In this document: positions 12,790 to 24,659 of the stretch, piece by piece | Numbering within the stretch: position 1 is the stretch's first letter | Layout of the letters: each line of letters starts with the position of its first letter | From: Amblyomma americanum | Lineage: Eukaryota; Arthropoda; Arachnida; Ixodida; Ixodidae | DNA: 64,000 nt | NCBI RefSeq assembly: GCF_052857255.1 | Contig: NW_027526719.1 | Coordinates: 46,203-110,202, forward strand | Direction: 5' to 3' | Translations under genes and position numbers: made by a program | The notes under the pieces: generated by a model | What the model saw: only the letters and a program-made list of their open reading frames with translations | Databases searched by the model: none | What the model was told of the DNA's origin: nothing

Positions 12790-12801
12790 AAAAAAAAAAA
12801 A
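12790..12801 (+). repeat. Twelve-base A run inside a monomer
   Basis: The usual TTATAAGAGAAAAAG box is replaced by TTAT followed by twelve A residues and then GTTTTGACG. Loss of the two G residues joined the neighbouring A tracts. It is a single-copy variant in the window and could be real or a sequencing error in a homopolymer. Confidence 0.7.
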
Positions 12802-13949
12802 GTTTTGACGCGTATCAGAGGAACACGTAAAACCGATGTGTTGTGATTTACCTCGTTTCGGTCTAAAACAGCTTGTTTCGTTGGATTAAGCACGAATACA
12901 TGCTTTTCGCGCAGTTATAAGAGAAAACGTTTTGACGCGTATCACGTGGATACTTGTAAAACCGATGTGTTCAGATTTAGCTCATCTCGGTCTAAAACAG
13001 CTTGTTTCGTTGTTTTAAGCACGAATACATGCTTTTCGCGCAGTAATAAGAGAAAAAGTTTTGACGCGTATCAGAGGAACACTTGTAAAACCGATGTGTT
13101 GTGATTTAGCTCGTTTCGGACTAAAACAGCTCGTTTCGTTGTTTTAAGCACGAATACATGCTTTTCGCGCAGTTATAAGAGAAAAAGTTTAGACGCGTAT
13201 CACGTGGATACTTGTAAAACCGATGTGTTCAGATATAGCTCGTTTCGGTAGAACACAGCTTGTTTCATTGTATTATGCACAAATACATGCTTTTCGCGCA
13301 TTTATAAGAGAAAACGTTTTGACGCGTATCACGTGGATACTTGTAAAACCGATGTGTTCAGATATAGCTCGTTTTGGTCTAAAACAGCTTGTTTCGTTGT
13401 ATTAAGCACGAATACATGCTTTTCGCGTAGTTATAAGAGAAAAAGTTTTGACGCGTAGCAGAGGAGAACTTGTAAAACCGATGTGTTGTGATTTAGCTCG
13501 TTTCGGTCTAAAACAGCTTGTTTCGTTGTATTAAGCACGAATACATGCTTTTCGCGCAGTTATAAGAGAAAAAGTTTTGACGCGTATCAGAGGAGAACTT
13601 GTAAAACCGATGTGTTCAGATTTAGCTCGTTTCGGTCTAAAACAGCTTGTTTCGTTTTATTAAGCACGAATACATGCTTTTCGCGCAGTTATAAGAGAAA
13701 AAGTTTTGACGCGTATGAGAGGAAAACTTGTAAAACCGATGTGTTGTGATTTACCTCGTTTCGGTCTAAAACAACTTGTTTCGTTCGAATAAGCACGAAT
13801 ACATGCTTTTCGCGCAGTTATAAGTGAAAAAGTTTTGACGCGTATCACGTGGATACTTGTAAAACCGATGTGTTGTGATTTAGCTCGTTTCGGTCTAAAA
13901 CCGCTTGTTTCGATGTTTTAAGCACGAATACATGCTTTTCGCGCAGTTA

Positions 13950-15060
13950 TAAGAGAAAAAGTTTTGACGCGTATCAGAGGAACACTTGTAAAACCGATGT
14001 GCTCAGATTTACCTCTTTTCGGTCTAAAACAGCTTGTTTCGTTGTTTAAGCAGGAATACATGCTTTTCGCGCAGCTATAAGAGAAAAAGTTTTGACGCGT
14101 ATCTGAGGAAAACTTGTAAAACCGATGTGTTGTGATTTAGCTCGTTTCGGTCTAAAACAGCTTGTTTCGTTGTATTAAGCACGAATACATGCTTTTCGCG
14201 CAGTTATAAGAGAAAAAGTTTTGACGCGTATCACGTGGATACTTGTAAAACCGATGTGTTCAGATATAGCTCGTTTTGGTATAAAACAGCTTGTTTCGTT
14301 GTTTTAAGCACGAATACATGCTTTTCGCGCAGTTATAGAAGAAAAAGTTTTGAGGCGTATTAAAGGGACACTTGTAAAACCGATGTGTTCAGATTTAGCT
14401 CATCTCGGTCTAAAACAGCTTGTTTCGTTGTTTTAAGCACGAATACATGCTTTTCGCGCAGTTATAAGAGAAAAAGTTTTGACGCGTATCAGAGGAACAC
14501 TTGTAAAACCGATGTGTTGTGATTTAGCTCGTTTCGGACTAAAACAGCTTGTTTCGTTGTTTTGAGCACAAATACATGCTTTTCGCGCAGTTATAAGAGA
14601 AAAAGTATAGACGCGTATCAGAGGAACACTTGTAAAAACCGATGTGTTGTGATTTAGCTCGTTTCGGACTAAAAAAGCTTGTTTAGTTGTATTAAGCACG
14701 AATACATGCTTTTCGCGCAGTTATAAGAGAAAAAGCTTTGACGAGTATCACGTGGATACTTGTAAAACCGATGTGTTCAGATATAGCTCGTTTCGGTCTA
14801 ACACAGCTTGTTTCGTTGTATTATGCACGAATACATGCTTTTCGCGCATTTATAAGAGAAAACGTTTTGACGTATCACCTGGATACTTGTAAAACCGATG
14901 TGTTCAGATATAGCTCGTTTCGGTCTAAAACAGCTTGTTTCGTTGTATTAAGCACGAATACATGCTTTTCGCGTAGTTATAAGAGAAAAAGTTTTGACGC
15001 GTAGCAGAGGAGAACTTGTAAAACCGATGTGTTGTGATTTAGCTCGTTTCGGTCTAAAAC
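13950..15060 (+). repeat. Insertion-free relative of the element-bearing segment
   Basis: This 1.1-kb stretch matches 17.8-19.08 kb. The offset is 3848 bp to the left of the insertion point and 4019 bp to its right. Shared private variants include GTGCTCAGATTTACCTCTTTTCGG (13999 and 17847), TTTTGAGGCGTATTAAAGGG (near 14349 and 18197) and GTTTTGAGCACAAATAC (near 14560 and 18579). The 171-bp change of offset equals the 159-bp palindromic element plus one 12-bp target copy, so this segment keeps the ancestral empty site. Confidence 0.93.
14385..14396 (+). other. Empty insertion site (single GTGTTCAGATTT)
   Basis: GTGTTCAGATTT occurs once here, between TTGTAAAACCGAT on the left and AGCTCATCTCGG on the right. 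At 18.2, 20.2, 31.5 and 33.35 kb the same 12 bases flank the palindromic element on both sides within the same surroundings. This is therefore the pre-insertion state of the same monomer variant. Confidence 0.93.
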
Positions 15061-18000
15061 AGCTTGTTTCGTTGTATTAAGCACGAATACATGCTTTTCG
15101 CGCAGTTATAAGAGAAAAAGTTTTGACGCGTATCAGAGGAGAACTTGTAAAACCGATGTGTTCAGATTTAGCTCGTTTCGGTCTAAAACAGCTTGTTTCG
15201 TTCTATTAAGCACGAATACATGCTTTTCGCGCAGTTATAAGAGAAAAAGTTTTGACGCGTATCACGTGGATACTTGTAAAACCGATGTGTTCAGATTTAG
15301 CTCGTTTCTGTCTAACACAGCTTGTTTCGTTGTATTAAGCACGAATACATGCTTTTCGCGCATTTATAAGAGAAAAAGTTTTGACGCGTATCACGTGGAT
15401 ACTTGTAAAACCGATGTGTTCAGATATAGCTCGTTTTTGTATAAAACAGCTTGTTTCGTTGTTTTAAGCACGAATACATGCTTTTCGCGCAGTTATAAGA
15501 GAAAAAGTTTAGACGCGTATCAGAGGAACACTTGTAAAAACCGATGTGTTGTGATTTAGCTCGTTTCGGACTAAAAAAGCTTGTTTAGTTGTATTAAGCA
15601 CGAATACATGCTTTTCGCGCAGTTATAAGAGAAAAAGCTTTGACGAGTATCACGTGGATACTTGTAAAACCAATGTGTTCAGATATAGCTCGTTTCGGTC
15701 GAACACAGCTTGTTTCATTGTATTATGCACAAATACATGCTTTTCGCGTAGTTATAAGAGAAAATGATTTGACGCGTAGCAGAGGAGAACTTGTAAAACC
15801 GATGTGTTGTGATTTAGCTCGTTTCGGTCTAAAACAGCTTGTTTCGTTGTATTAAGCACGAATACATGCTTTTCGCGCAGTTATAAGAGAAAAAGTTTTG
15901 ACGCGTATCAGAGAACTTGTAAAACCGATGTGTTCAGATTTAGCTCGTTTCGGTCTAAAACAGCTTGTTTCGTTCTATTAAGCACGAATACATGCTTTTC
16001 GCGCAGTTATAAGAGAAAAAGTTTTGACGCGTATCAGAGGAAAACTTGTAAAACCGATGTGTTGTGATTTACCTCGCTTCGGTCTAAAACAACTTGTTTC
16101 GTTGGATTAAGCACGAATACATGCTTTTCGCGCAGTTATAAGAGAAAAAGTTTTGACGCGTATCACGTGGATACTTGTAAAACCGATGTGTTGTGATTTA
16201 GCTCGTTTCGGTCTAAAACCGCTTGTTTCGTTGTATTAAGCACGAATACATGCTTTTCGCGCAGTTTAAGAGAAAACGTTTTGACGCGTATCAGAGGAAC
16301 ACTCGTAAAACCAATGTGTTGTGATTTAGCTCGTTTCGGTCTAAAACAGCTTGTTTCGTTGGATTAATCACGAATACATGCTTTTCGCGAAGTTATAAGA
16401 GAAAAAGTTGACGCGTATGTGTTGACGTTGATGTGTTCAGATTTAGCTCGTTTCTGTCTAACACAGCTTGTTTCGTTGTATTAAGCACGAATACATGCTT
16501 TTCGCGCATTTATAAGAGAAAAAGTTTTGACGCCTATTAGGGAGACTTGTAAAACCGATGTGTTGTGGTTTAGCTCGTTTCGGTCTAAAACAGCTTGTTT
16601 CGTTGTATTAAGCACGAATACAAGCTTTTCGCGCAGTTATAAGAGAAAAAGTTTTGACGTGTATAAGAGGAAAACTTGTAATACCGATGTGTTGTGATTT
16701 AGCTCGTTTCGGTCTCAAACAGCTTGTTTCGTTGTATTAAGCACGAATACATGCTTTTCGCGCAGTTATAAGAAAAAAAGTTTTGACGCGCATTAGAGGG
16801 ACACTTGTAAAACCGATGTGTTCAGATTTAGCCGATCTCGTGCTAAAACAGATTGTTTCGTTGTTTTAAGCACGAATACATGCTTTTCGCGCAGTTATAA
16901 GAGAAAAAGATTTGACGCGTATCAGAGGAACACTTGTAAAACCGATGTGTTGTGATTTAGCTCGTTTCGGACTAAAACAGCTTGTTTCGTTGTTTTAAGC
17001 ACGAATACATGCTTTTCGCGCAGTTATAAGAGAAAACGTTTTGACGTGTATCAGAGGAAAACTTGTAAAACCGATGTGTTGTGATTTAGCTCGTTTCGGT
17101 CTAAAACAGCTTGTTTCGTTGTATTAGGCACGAATACATGCTTTTCGCGCAGTTATGAGAAAAAGTTTTGACGCGTATCAGAGGAGAACTTGTAAAACCG
17201 ATGTGTTCAGATTTAGCTCGTTTCGGTCTAAAACAGCTTGTTTCGTTCTATTAGGCACGAATACATGCTTTTCGCGCAGTTATAAGAGAAAACGTTTTGA
17301 CGCGTATGAGAGGAAAAAATTGTAAAACCGATGTGTTGTGATTTACCTCGTTTCGGTCTAAAACAACTTGTTTCGTTTGATTAAGCACGAATACATGCTT
17401 TTCGCGCAGTTATAAGTGAAAAAGTTTTGACGCGTATCACGTGGATACTTGTAAAACCGATGTGTTGTGATTTAGCTCGTTTCGGTCTAAAACCGCTTGT
17501 TTCGATGTTTTAAGCAAGAATACATGCTTTTCGCGCAGTTATAAGAGAAAAAGTTTTGACGCGTATCAGATTAACACTTGTAAAACCGATGTGTTGTGAT
17601 TTAGCTCGTTTCGGTCTAAAACAGCTTGTTTCGTTGTATTAAGCAGGAATACAAGCTTTTCGCACAGTTATAAGAGAAAAAGTTTTGACGTGTATCAGAG
17701 GAAAACTTGTATAACCGATGTGTTGTGATTTAGCTCGTTTCGGTCTAAAACAGCTTGTTTCGTTGTATTAAGCACGAATACATGCTTTTCGCGCAGTTAT
17801 GAGAAAAAGTTTTGACGCGTATCAGAGGAACACTTGTAAAACCGATGTGCTCAGATTTACCTCTTTTCGGTCTAAAAGAGCTTGTTTCGTTGTTTAAGCA
17901 GGAATACATGCTTTTCGCGCAGTTATAAGAGAAAAAGTTTTGACGCGTATCTGAGGAAAACTTGTAAAACCGATGTGTTGTGATTTAGCTCGTTTCGGTC

Positions 18001-18244
18001 TAAAACAGCTTGTTTCGTTGGATTAAGCTCGAATACATGCTTTTCGCGCAGTTATAAGAGAAAAAGTTTTGACGCGTATCACGTGGATACTTGTAAAACC
18101 GATGTGTTCAGATATAGCTCGTTTTGGTATAAAACAGCTTGTTTCGTTGTTTTAAGCACGAATACATGCTTTTCGCGCAGTTATAGAAGAAAAAGTTTTG
18201 AGGCGTATTAAAGGGACACTTGTAAAACCGATGTGTTCAGATTT

Positions 18245-18403
18245 TCCATAATGCGATACAGCGCGAATAAAGACGGGGACGAAGCGAGACAAGACACTGT
18301 GGTGTCTTGTCTCGCTGTGGTGTCTTGTCTCGCTTCGTCCCCGTCTTTATTCGCGCTGTATCGCATTATGGAAAATTACCAACTAGCCCGATCTGCCACT
18401 CGC
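18245..18403. mobile_element. Palindromic insertion element, copy 1
   Basis: This 159-bp sequence is unrelated to the satellite and splits a monomer. It is flanked by a perfect 12-bp target duplication, GTGTTCAGATTT, at 18233-18244 and 18404-18415. It contains a perfect inverted repeat with 56-bp arms at 18242-18297 and 18320-18375 (the outermost TTT of the left arm overlaps the target copy) around a 22-nt loop. The loop and right arm contain an exact 18-bp direct duplication, 18298-18315 and 18316-18333. A 28-bp unpaired tail ends in CACTCGC at 18403. There are no terminal inverted repeats at the true ends and no coding capacity. Family unknown; a fold-back element or a small retroposed hairpin are both possible. 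Confidence 0.9.
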
Positions 18404-20218
18404 GTGTTCAGATTTAGCTCATCTCGGTCTAAAACAGCTTGTTTCGTTGTTTTAAGCACGAATACATGCTTTTCGCGCAGTTATAAGAGAAAAAGTTTTG
18501 ACGCGTATCAGAGGAACACTTGTAAAACCGATGTGTTGTGATTTAGCTCGTTTCGGACTAAAACAGCTTGTTTCGTTGTTTTGAGCACAAATACATGCTT
18601 TTCGCGCAGTTATAAGAGAAAAAGTATAGACGCGTATCAGAGGAACACTTGTAAAAACCGATGTGTTGTGATTTAGCTTGTTTCGGACTAAAAAAGCTTG
18701 TTTAGTTGTATTAAGCACGAATACATGCTTTTCGCGCAGTTATAAGAGAAAAAGCTTTGACGAGTGTCACGTGGATACTTGTAAAACCGATGTGTTCAGA
18801 TATAGCTCGTTTCGGTCTAACACAGCTTGTTTCGTTGTATTATGCACGAATACATGCTTTTCGCGCATTTATAAGAGAAAACGTTTTGACGTATCACCTG
18901 GATACTTGTAAAACCGATGTGTTCAGATATAGCTCGTTTCGGTCTAAAACAACTTGTTTCGTTGTATTAAGCACGAATACATGCTTTTCGCGTAGTTATA
19001 AGAGAAAAAGTTTTGACGCGTAGCAGAGGAGAACTTGTAAAACCGATGTGTTGTGATTTAGCTCGTTTCGGTCTAAAACAGCTTTTTTCGTTGTTTTAAG
19101 CACGAATACATGCTTTTTGCGCAGTTATAAGAGAAAAAGTTTTGACGCGTATCAGAGGAACACTTGTAAAACCGATGTGTTGTGATTTAGCTCGTTTCGG
19201 ACTAAAACAGCTTGTTTCGTTGTTTTAAGCACGAATACATGCTTTTCGCGCAGTTATAAGAGAAAATGTTTAGACGCGTATCAGAGGAACACTTGTAAAA
19301 ACCGATGTGTTGTGATTTAGCTCGTTTCGGACTAAAAAAGCTTGTTTAGTTGTATTAAGCACGAATACATGCTTTTCGCGCAGTTATAAGAGAAAAAGTT
19401 TTGACGCGTATCAGAGGAAAACTTGTAAAACCGATGTGTTGTGATTTACCTCGTTTCGGTCTAAAACAACTTGTTTCGATGGATTAAGCACGAATACATG
19501 CTTTTCGCGCAGTTATAAGAGAAAAAGTTTTGACGCGTATCACGTGGATACTTGTAAAACCGATGTGTTGTGATTTAGCTCGTTTCGGTCTAAAACAGCT
19601 TGTTTCGTTGTATTAAGCAGGAATACAAGCTTTTCGCACAGTTATAAGAGAAAAAGTTTTGACGTGTATCAGAGGAAAACTTGTAAAACCGATGTGTTGT
19701 GATTTAGCTCGTTTCGGTCTAAAACAGCTTGTTTCGTTGTATTAAGCACGAATACATGCTTTTCGCGCAGTTATGAGAAAAAGTTTTGACGCGTATCAGA
19801 GGAACACTTGTAAAACCGATGTGCTCAGATTTACCTCTTTTCGGTCTAAAACAGCTTGTTTCGTTGTTTAAGCAGGAATACATGCTTTTCGCGCAGTTAT
19901 AAGAGAAAACGTTTTGACGCGTATCTGAGGAAAACTTGTAAAACCGATGTGTTGTGATTTAGCTCGTTTCGGTCTAAAACAGCTTGTTTCATTGGATTAA
20001 GCACGAATACATGCTTTTCGCGCAGTTATAAGAGAAAAAGTTTTGACGCGTATCACGTGGATACTTGTAAAACCGATGTGTTCAGATATAGCTCGTTTTG
20101 GTATAAAACAGCTTGTTTCGTTGTTTTAAGCACGAATACATGCTTTTCGCGCAGTTATAGAAGAAAAAGTTTTGAGGCGTATTAAAGGGACACTTGTAAA
20201 ACCGATGTGTTCAGATTT

Positions 20219-20377
20219 TCCATAATGCGATACAGCGCGAATAAAGACGGGGACGAAGCGAGACAAGACACTGTGGTGTCTTGTCTCGCTGTGGTGTCTT
20301 GTCTCGCTTCGTCCCCGTCTTTATTCGCGCTGTATCGCATTATGGAAAATTACCAACTAGCCCGATCTGCCACTCGC
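20219..20377. mobile_element. Palindromic insertion element, copy 2
   Basis: Same 159-bp element with the same 12-bp flanking duplications (20207-20218 and 20378-20389) and the same host monomer variant (TTTTGAGGCGTATTAAAGGG upstream). By eye it shows no difference from copy 1. Identical position in an identical monomer means this copy arose by duplication of the surrounding satellite, not by a second insertion. It is told apart from copy 1 by the TTTAGGAC variant 3' of it. Confidence 0.9.
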
Positions 20378-23300
20378 GTGTTCAGATTTAGCTCATCTCG
20401 GTCTAAAACAGCTTGTTTCGTTGTTTTAAGCACGAATACATGCTTTTCGCGCAGTTATAAGAGAAAAAGTTTTGACGCGTATCAGAGGAACACTTGTAAA
20501 ACCGATGTGTTGTGATTTAGCTCGTTTAGGACTAAAACAGCTTGTTTCGTTGTTTTGAGCACAAATACATGCTTTTCGCGCAGTTATAAGAGAAAAAGTA
20601 TAGACGCGTATCAGAGGAAAACTTGTAAAACCGATGTGTTGTGATTTAGCTCGTTTCGGTCTCAAACAGCTTGTTTCGTTGTATTAAGCACGAATACATG
20701 CTTTTCGCGCAGTTATAAGAAAAAAAGTTTTGACGCGTATCAGAGGAACACGTAAAACCGATGTGTTGCGATTTACCTCGTTTCGGTCTAAAACAGCTTG
20801 TTTCGTTCTATTAGGCACGAATACATGCTTTTCGCGCAGTTATAAGAGAAAAAGTTTTGACGCGTATGAGAGGAAAACTTGTAAAACCGATGTGTTGTGG
20901 TTTACCTCGTTTCGGTCTAAAACAACTTGTTTCGTTTGATTAAGCACGAATACATGCTTTTCGCGCAGTTATAAGTGAAAAAGTTTTGACGCGTATCACG
21001 TGGATACTTGTAAAACCGATGTGTTCTGATTTAGCTCGTTTCGGTCTAAAACCGCTTGTTTCGTTCGATGTTTTAAGCACGAATACATGCTTTTCGCGCA
21101 GTTATAAGAGAAAAAGTTTTGACGCGTATCAGAGGAACACTTGTAAAACCGGTGTGTTGTGATTTAGCTCGTTTCGGACTAAAACAGCTTGTTTCGTTGT
21201 TTTAAGCATGAATACATGCTTTTCGCGCAGTTATAAGAGAAAAAGTTTAGACGCGTATCAGAGGAACACTTGTAAAAACCGATGTGTTGTGATTTAGCTC
21301 GTTTCGGACTAAAAAAGCTTGTTTAGTTGTATTAAGCACGAATACATGCTTTTCGCGCAGTTATAAGAGAATAAGCTTTGACGAGTATCACGTGGATACT
21401 TGTAAAACCGATGTGTTCAGATATAGCTCGTTTCGGTCTAACACAGCTTGTTTCGTTGTATTATGCACGAATACATGCTTTTCGCGCATTTATAAGAGAA
21501 AACGTTCTGACGCGTATCACGTGGATACTTGTAAAACCGATGTGTTCACATATAGCCCGTTTCGGTCTAAAACAGCTTGTTTCCTTGTATTAAGCACGAA
21601 TACATGCTTTTCGCGTAGTTATAAGAGAAAAAGTTTTGACGCGTAGCAGAGGAGAACTTGTAAAACCGATGTGTTGTAATTTAGCTCGTTTCGGTCTAAA
21701 ACAGCTTGTTTCGTTCTATTAGGCACGAATACATGCTTTTCGCGCAGTTATAAGAGAAAAAGTTTTGACGCGTATGAGAGGAAAACTTGTAAAACCGATG
21801 TGTTGTGATTTACCTCGTTTCGGTCTAAAACAACTTGTTTCGTTTGATTAAGCACGAATACATGCTTTTCGCGCAGTTATAAGTGAAAAAGTTTTGACGC
21901 GTATCACGTGGATACTTGTAAAACCGATGTGTTCTGATTTAGCTCGTTTCGGTCTAAAACCGCTTGTTTCGATGTTTTAAGCACGAATACATGCTTTTCG
22001 CGCAGTTATAAGAGAAAAAGTTTTGACGCGTATCAGAGGAACACTTGTAAAACCGGTGTGTTGTGATTTACCTCGTTTCGGTCTAAAACAACTTGTTTCG
22101 TTGGATTAGGCACGAATACATGCTTTTCGCGCAGTTATAAGAGAAAAAGTTTTGACGCGTATCACGTGGATACTTGTAAAACCGATGTGTTGTGATTTAG
22201 CTCGTTTCGGTCTAAAACCGCTTGTTTCGATGTTTTAAGCAGAATACATGCTTTTCGCGCAGTTATAGAAGAAAACGTTTTGACGCGTATTAGAGGGACA
22301 CTTGTAAAACCGATGTGTTCAGATTTAGCTCATCTTGGTCTAAAACAGCTTGTTTCGTTGGATTAAGCACGAATACATGCTTTTCGCGCAGTTATAAGAG
22401 AAAAAGTTTTGACGCGTATCACGTGGATACTTGTAAAACCGATGTGTTGTGATTTAGCTCGTTTCGGTCTAAAACCGCTTGTTTCGATGTTTTAAGCACG
22501 AATACATGCTTTTCGCGCTGTTATAGAAGAAAAAGTTTTGACGCGTATTAGAGGGACACTTGTAAAACCGATGTGTTCAGATTTAGCTCATCTTGGTCTA
22601 AAACAGCTTGTTTCGTTGTTTTAAGCACGAATACAGGCTTTTCGCGCAGTTATAAGAGAAAAAGTTTAGACGCGTATCAGGGGAACACTTGTAAAACCGA
22701 TGTGTTGTGATTTAGCTCGTTTCAGACTAAAACAGCTTGTTCAGTTGTATTAAGCACGAATACATGCTTTTCGCGTTGTTATAAGAGAAAACGTTTTGCC
22801 GCGTGTCACAGGGACACCTGTAAAACCGATGTGTTGTGATTTAGCTCGTTTCGGTCTAAAAGAGCTTGTTTCGTTGTATTAAGCACGAATACATGCTTTT
22901 CGCGCAGTTTAAAAGAAAAAGTTTTGACGCGTATCAGAGGAACACTCGTAAAACCAATGTGTTGTGATTTAGCTCGTTTCGGTCTAAAACAGCTTGTTTC
23001 GTTGGATTATTCACGAATACATGCTTTTCGCGCAGTTATAAGAGAAAAAGTTGACGCGTATGTGTTGACGTTGATGTGTTCAGATTTAGCTCGTTTCTGT
23101 CTAACACAGCTTTTTCGTTGTATTAGGCACGAATACATGCTTTTCACGCATTTATAAGAGAAAAAGTTTTGACGCCTATTAGGGAGACTTGTAAAACCGA
23201 TGTGTTGTGGTTTAGCTCGTTTCGGTCTAAAACAGCTTGTTTCGTTGTATTAAGCACGAATACATGCTTTTCGCGCAGTTATAAGAGAAAAAGTTTTGAC

Positions 23301-24659
23301 GCGTATCAGAGGAGAACTTGTAAAACCGATGTGTTCAGATTTAGCTCGTTTCGGTCTAAAACAGCTTGTTTCGTTCTATTAAGCACGAATACATGCTTTT
23401 CGCGCAGTTATAAGAGAAAAAGTTTTGACGCGTATCACGTGGATACTTGTAAAACCGATGTGTTCAGATTTAGCTCGTTTCTGTCTAACACAGCTTGTTT
23501 CGTTGTATTAAGCACGAATACATGCTTTTCGCGCATTTATAAGAGAAAAAGTTTTGACGCGTATCACGTGGATACTTGTAAAACCGATGTGTTCAGATAT
23601 AGCTCGTTTTTGTATAAAACAGCTTGTTTCGTTGTTTTAAGCACGAATACATGCTTTTCGCGCAGTTATAGAAGAAAACGTTTTGACGCGTATTAGAGGG
23701 ACACTTGTAAAACCGATGTGTTCAGATTTAGCTCATCTCGGTCTAAAACAGCTTGTTTCGTTGTTTTAAGCACGAATACATGCTTTTCGCGCAGTTATAA
23801 GAGAAAAAGTTTTGACGCGTATCAGAGGAACACTTGTAAAACCGATGTGTTGTGATTTAGCTCGTTTCGGACTAAAACAGCTTGTTTCGTTGTTTTAAGC
23901 ACGAATACATGCTTTTCGCGCAGTTATAAGAGAAAAAGTTTAGACGCGTATCAGAGGAACACTTGTAAAAACCAATGTGTTGTGATTTAGCTCGTTTCGG
24001 ACTAAAAAAGCTTGTTTAGTTGTATTAAGCACGAATACATGCTTTTCGCGCAGTTATAAGAGAAAAAGTTTTGACGCGTATCAGAGGAAAACTTGTAAAA
24101 CCGATGTGTTGTGATTTACCTCGTTTCGGTCTAAAACAACTTGTTTCGTTGGATTAAGCACGAATACATGCTTTTCGCGCAGTTATAAGAGAAAAAGTTT
24201 TGACGCGTATCACGTGGATACTTGTAAAACCGATGTGTTGTGATTTAGCTCGTTTCGGTCTAAAACCGCTTGTTTCGTTGTATTAAGCACGAATACATGC
24301 TTTTCGCGCAGTTTAAGAGAAAAAGTTTTGACGCGTATCAGAGGAACACTCGTAAAACCAATGTGTTGTGATTTAGCTCGTTTCGGTCTAAAACAGCTTG
24401 TTTCGTTGGATTAATCACGAATACATGCTTTTCGCGCAGTTATAAGAGAAAAAGTTGACGCGTATGTGTTGACGTTGATGTGTTCAGATTTAGCTCGTTT
24501 CTGTCTAACACAGCTTGTTTCGTTGTATTAAGCACGAATACATGCTTTTCGCGCATTTATAAGAGAAAAAGTTTTGACGCCTATTAGAGAGACTTGTAAA
24601 ACCGATGTGTTGTGGTTTAGCTCGTTTCGGTCTAAAACAGCTTGTTTCGTTGTATTAAG

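Larger units (their letters stand above)
10200..17900 (+). repeat. Mixed satellite block between the 9-mer HOR and the 13-kb unit
   Basis: The left half (about 10.2-13.5 kb) repeats the monomer order of the start of block A at an offset of about 8.2-8.4 kb, for example the AGCTTTGACGAGTATCACG monomers near 3.41 and 11.77 kb. The rest combines monomer types seen at 17.9-25 kb in other orders. One 117-bp variant monomer lies here, at 16407. I see no long clean HOR and no inserted sequence. Confidence 0.7.
17590..20610 (+). repeat. Local duplication with 1974-bp spacing, carrying the element
   Basis: Two segments of about 1.05 kb, roughly 17,590-18,640 and 19,560-20,610, match at an offset of exactly 1974 bp, and each carries the palindromic element. 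A shared mark is the unusual TTTTCGCACAG (GCACAG at 17662 and 19636). The two copies differ downstream of the element: TTTCGGACTAAAAC near 18551 against TTTAGGACTAAAAC near 20526. Those differences are kept in the later 13-kb copy, which shows the local duplication came first. Confidence 0.88.

Noticed and set aside
12790..12801. Poly-A tail of a retroposed insert
   Set aside because: The A run sits in register within a normal monomer whose flanks are complete. It is explained by loss of two G residues, with no inserted sequence or target duplication.
18376..18403. tRNA-like A box on the minus strand of the element tail (GGGCTAGTTGGTAA)
   Set aside because: The match to the RNA polymerase III A-box pattern lacks one base of spacing and no B box follows, so a tRNA-derived SINE cannot be supported.
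18245..18403. Helitron or standard terminal-inverted-repeat transposon
   Set aside because: Helitrons give no target duplication and end in CTRR next to a small hairpin. Standard DNA elements carry the inverted repeats at both ends; here one end has a 28-bp unpaired tail.
18233..18541. A 102-codon frame crossing the palindromic element, present four times (18233, 20207, 31508, 33353)
   Set aside because: It starts at a GTG inside the target duplication, runs through both palindrome arms and continues into ordinary satellite. The four copies are duplicates of one insertion, so their conservation is not evidence of coding function.
23169..23696. Open frame of 175 codons, and dozens of similar frames of 60-133 codons on both strands
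   Set aside because: All are the satellite read through a 43-codon period. They overlap in several frames and strands, have no ribosome-binding or splice context, and end at random variants. No recognisable domain is present.
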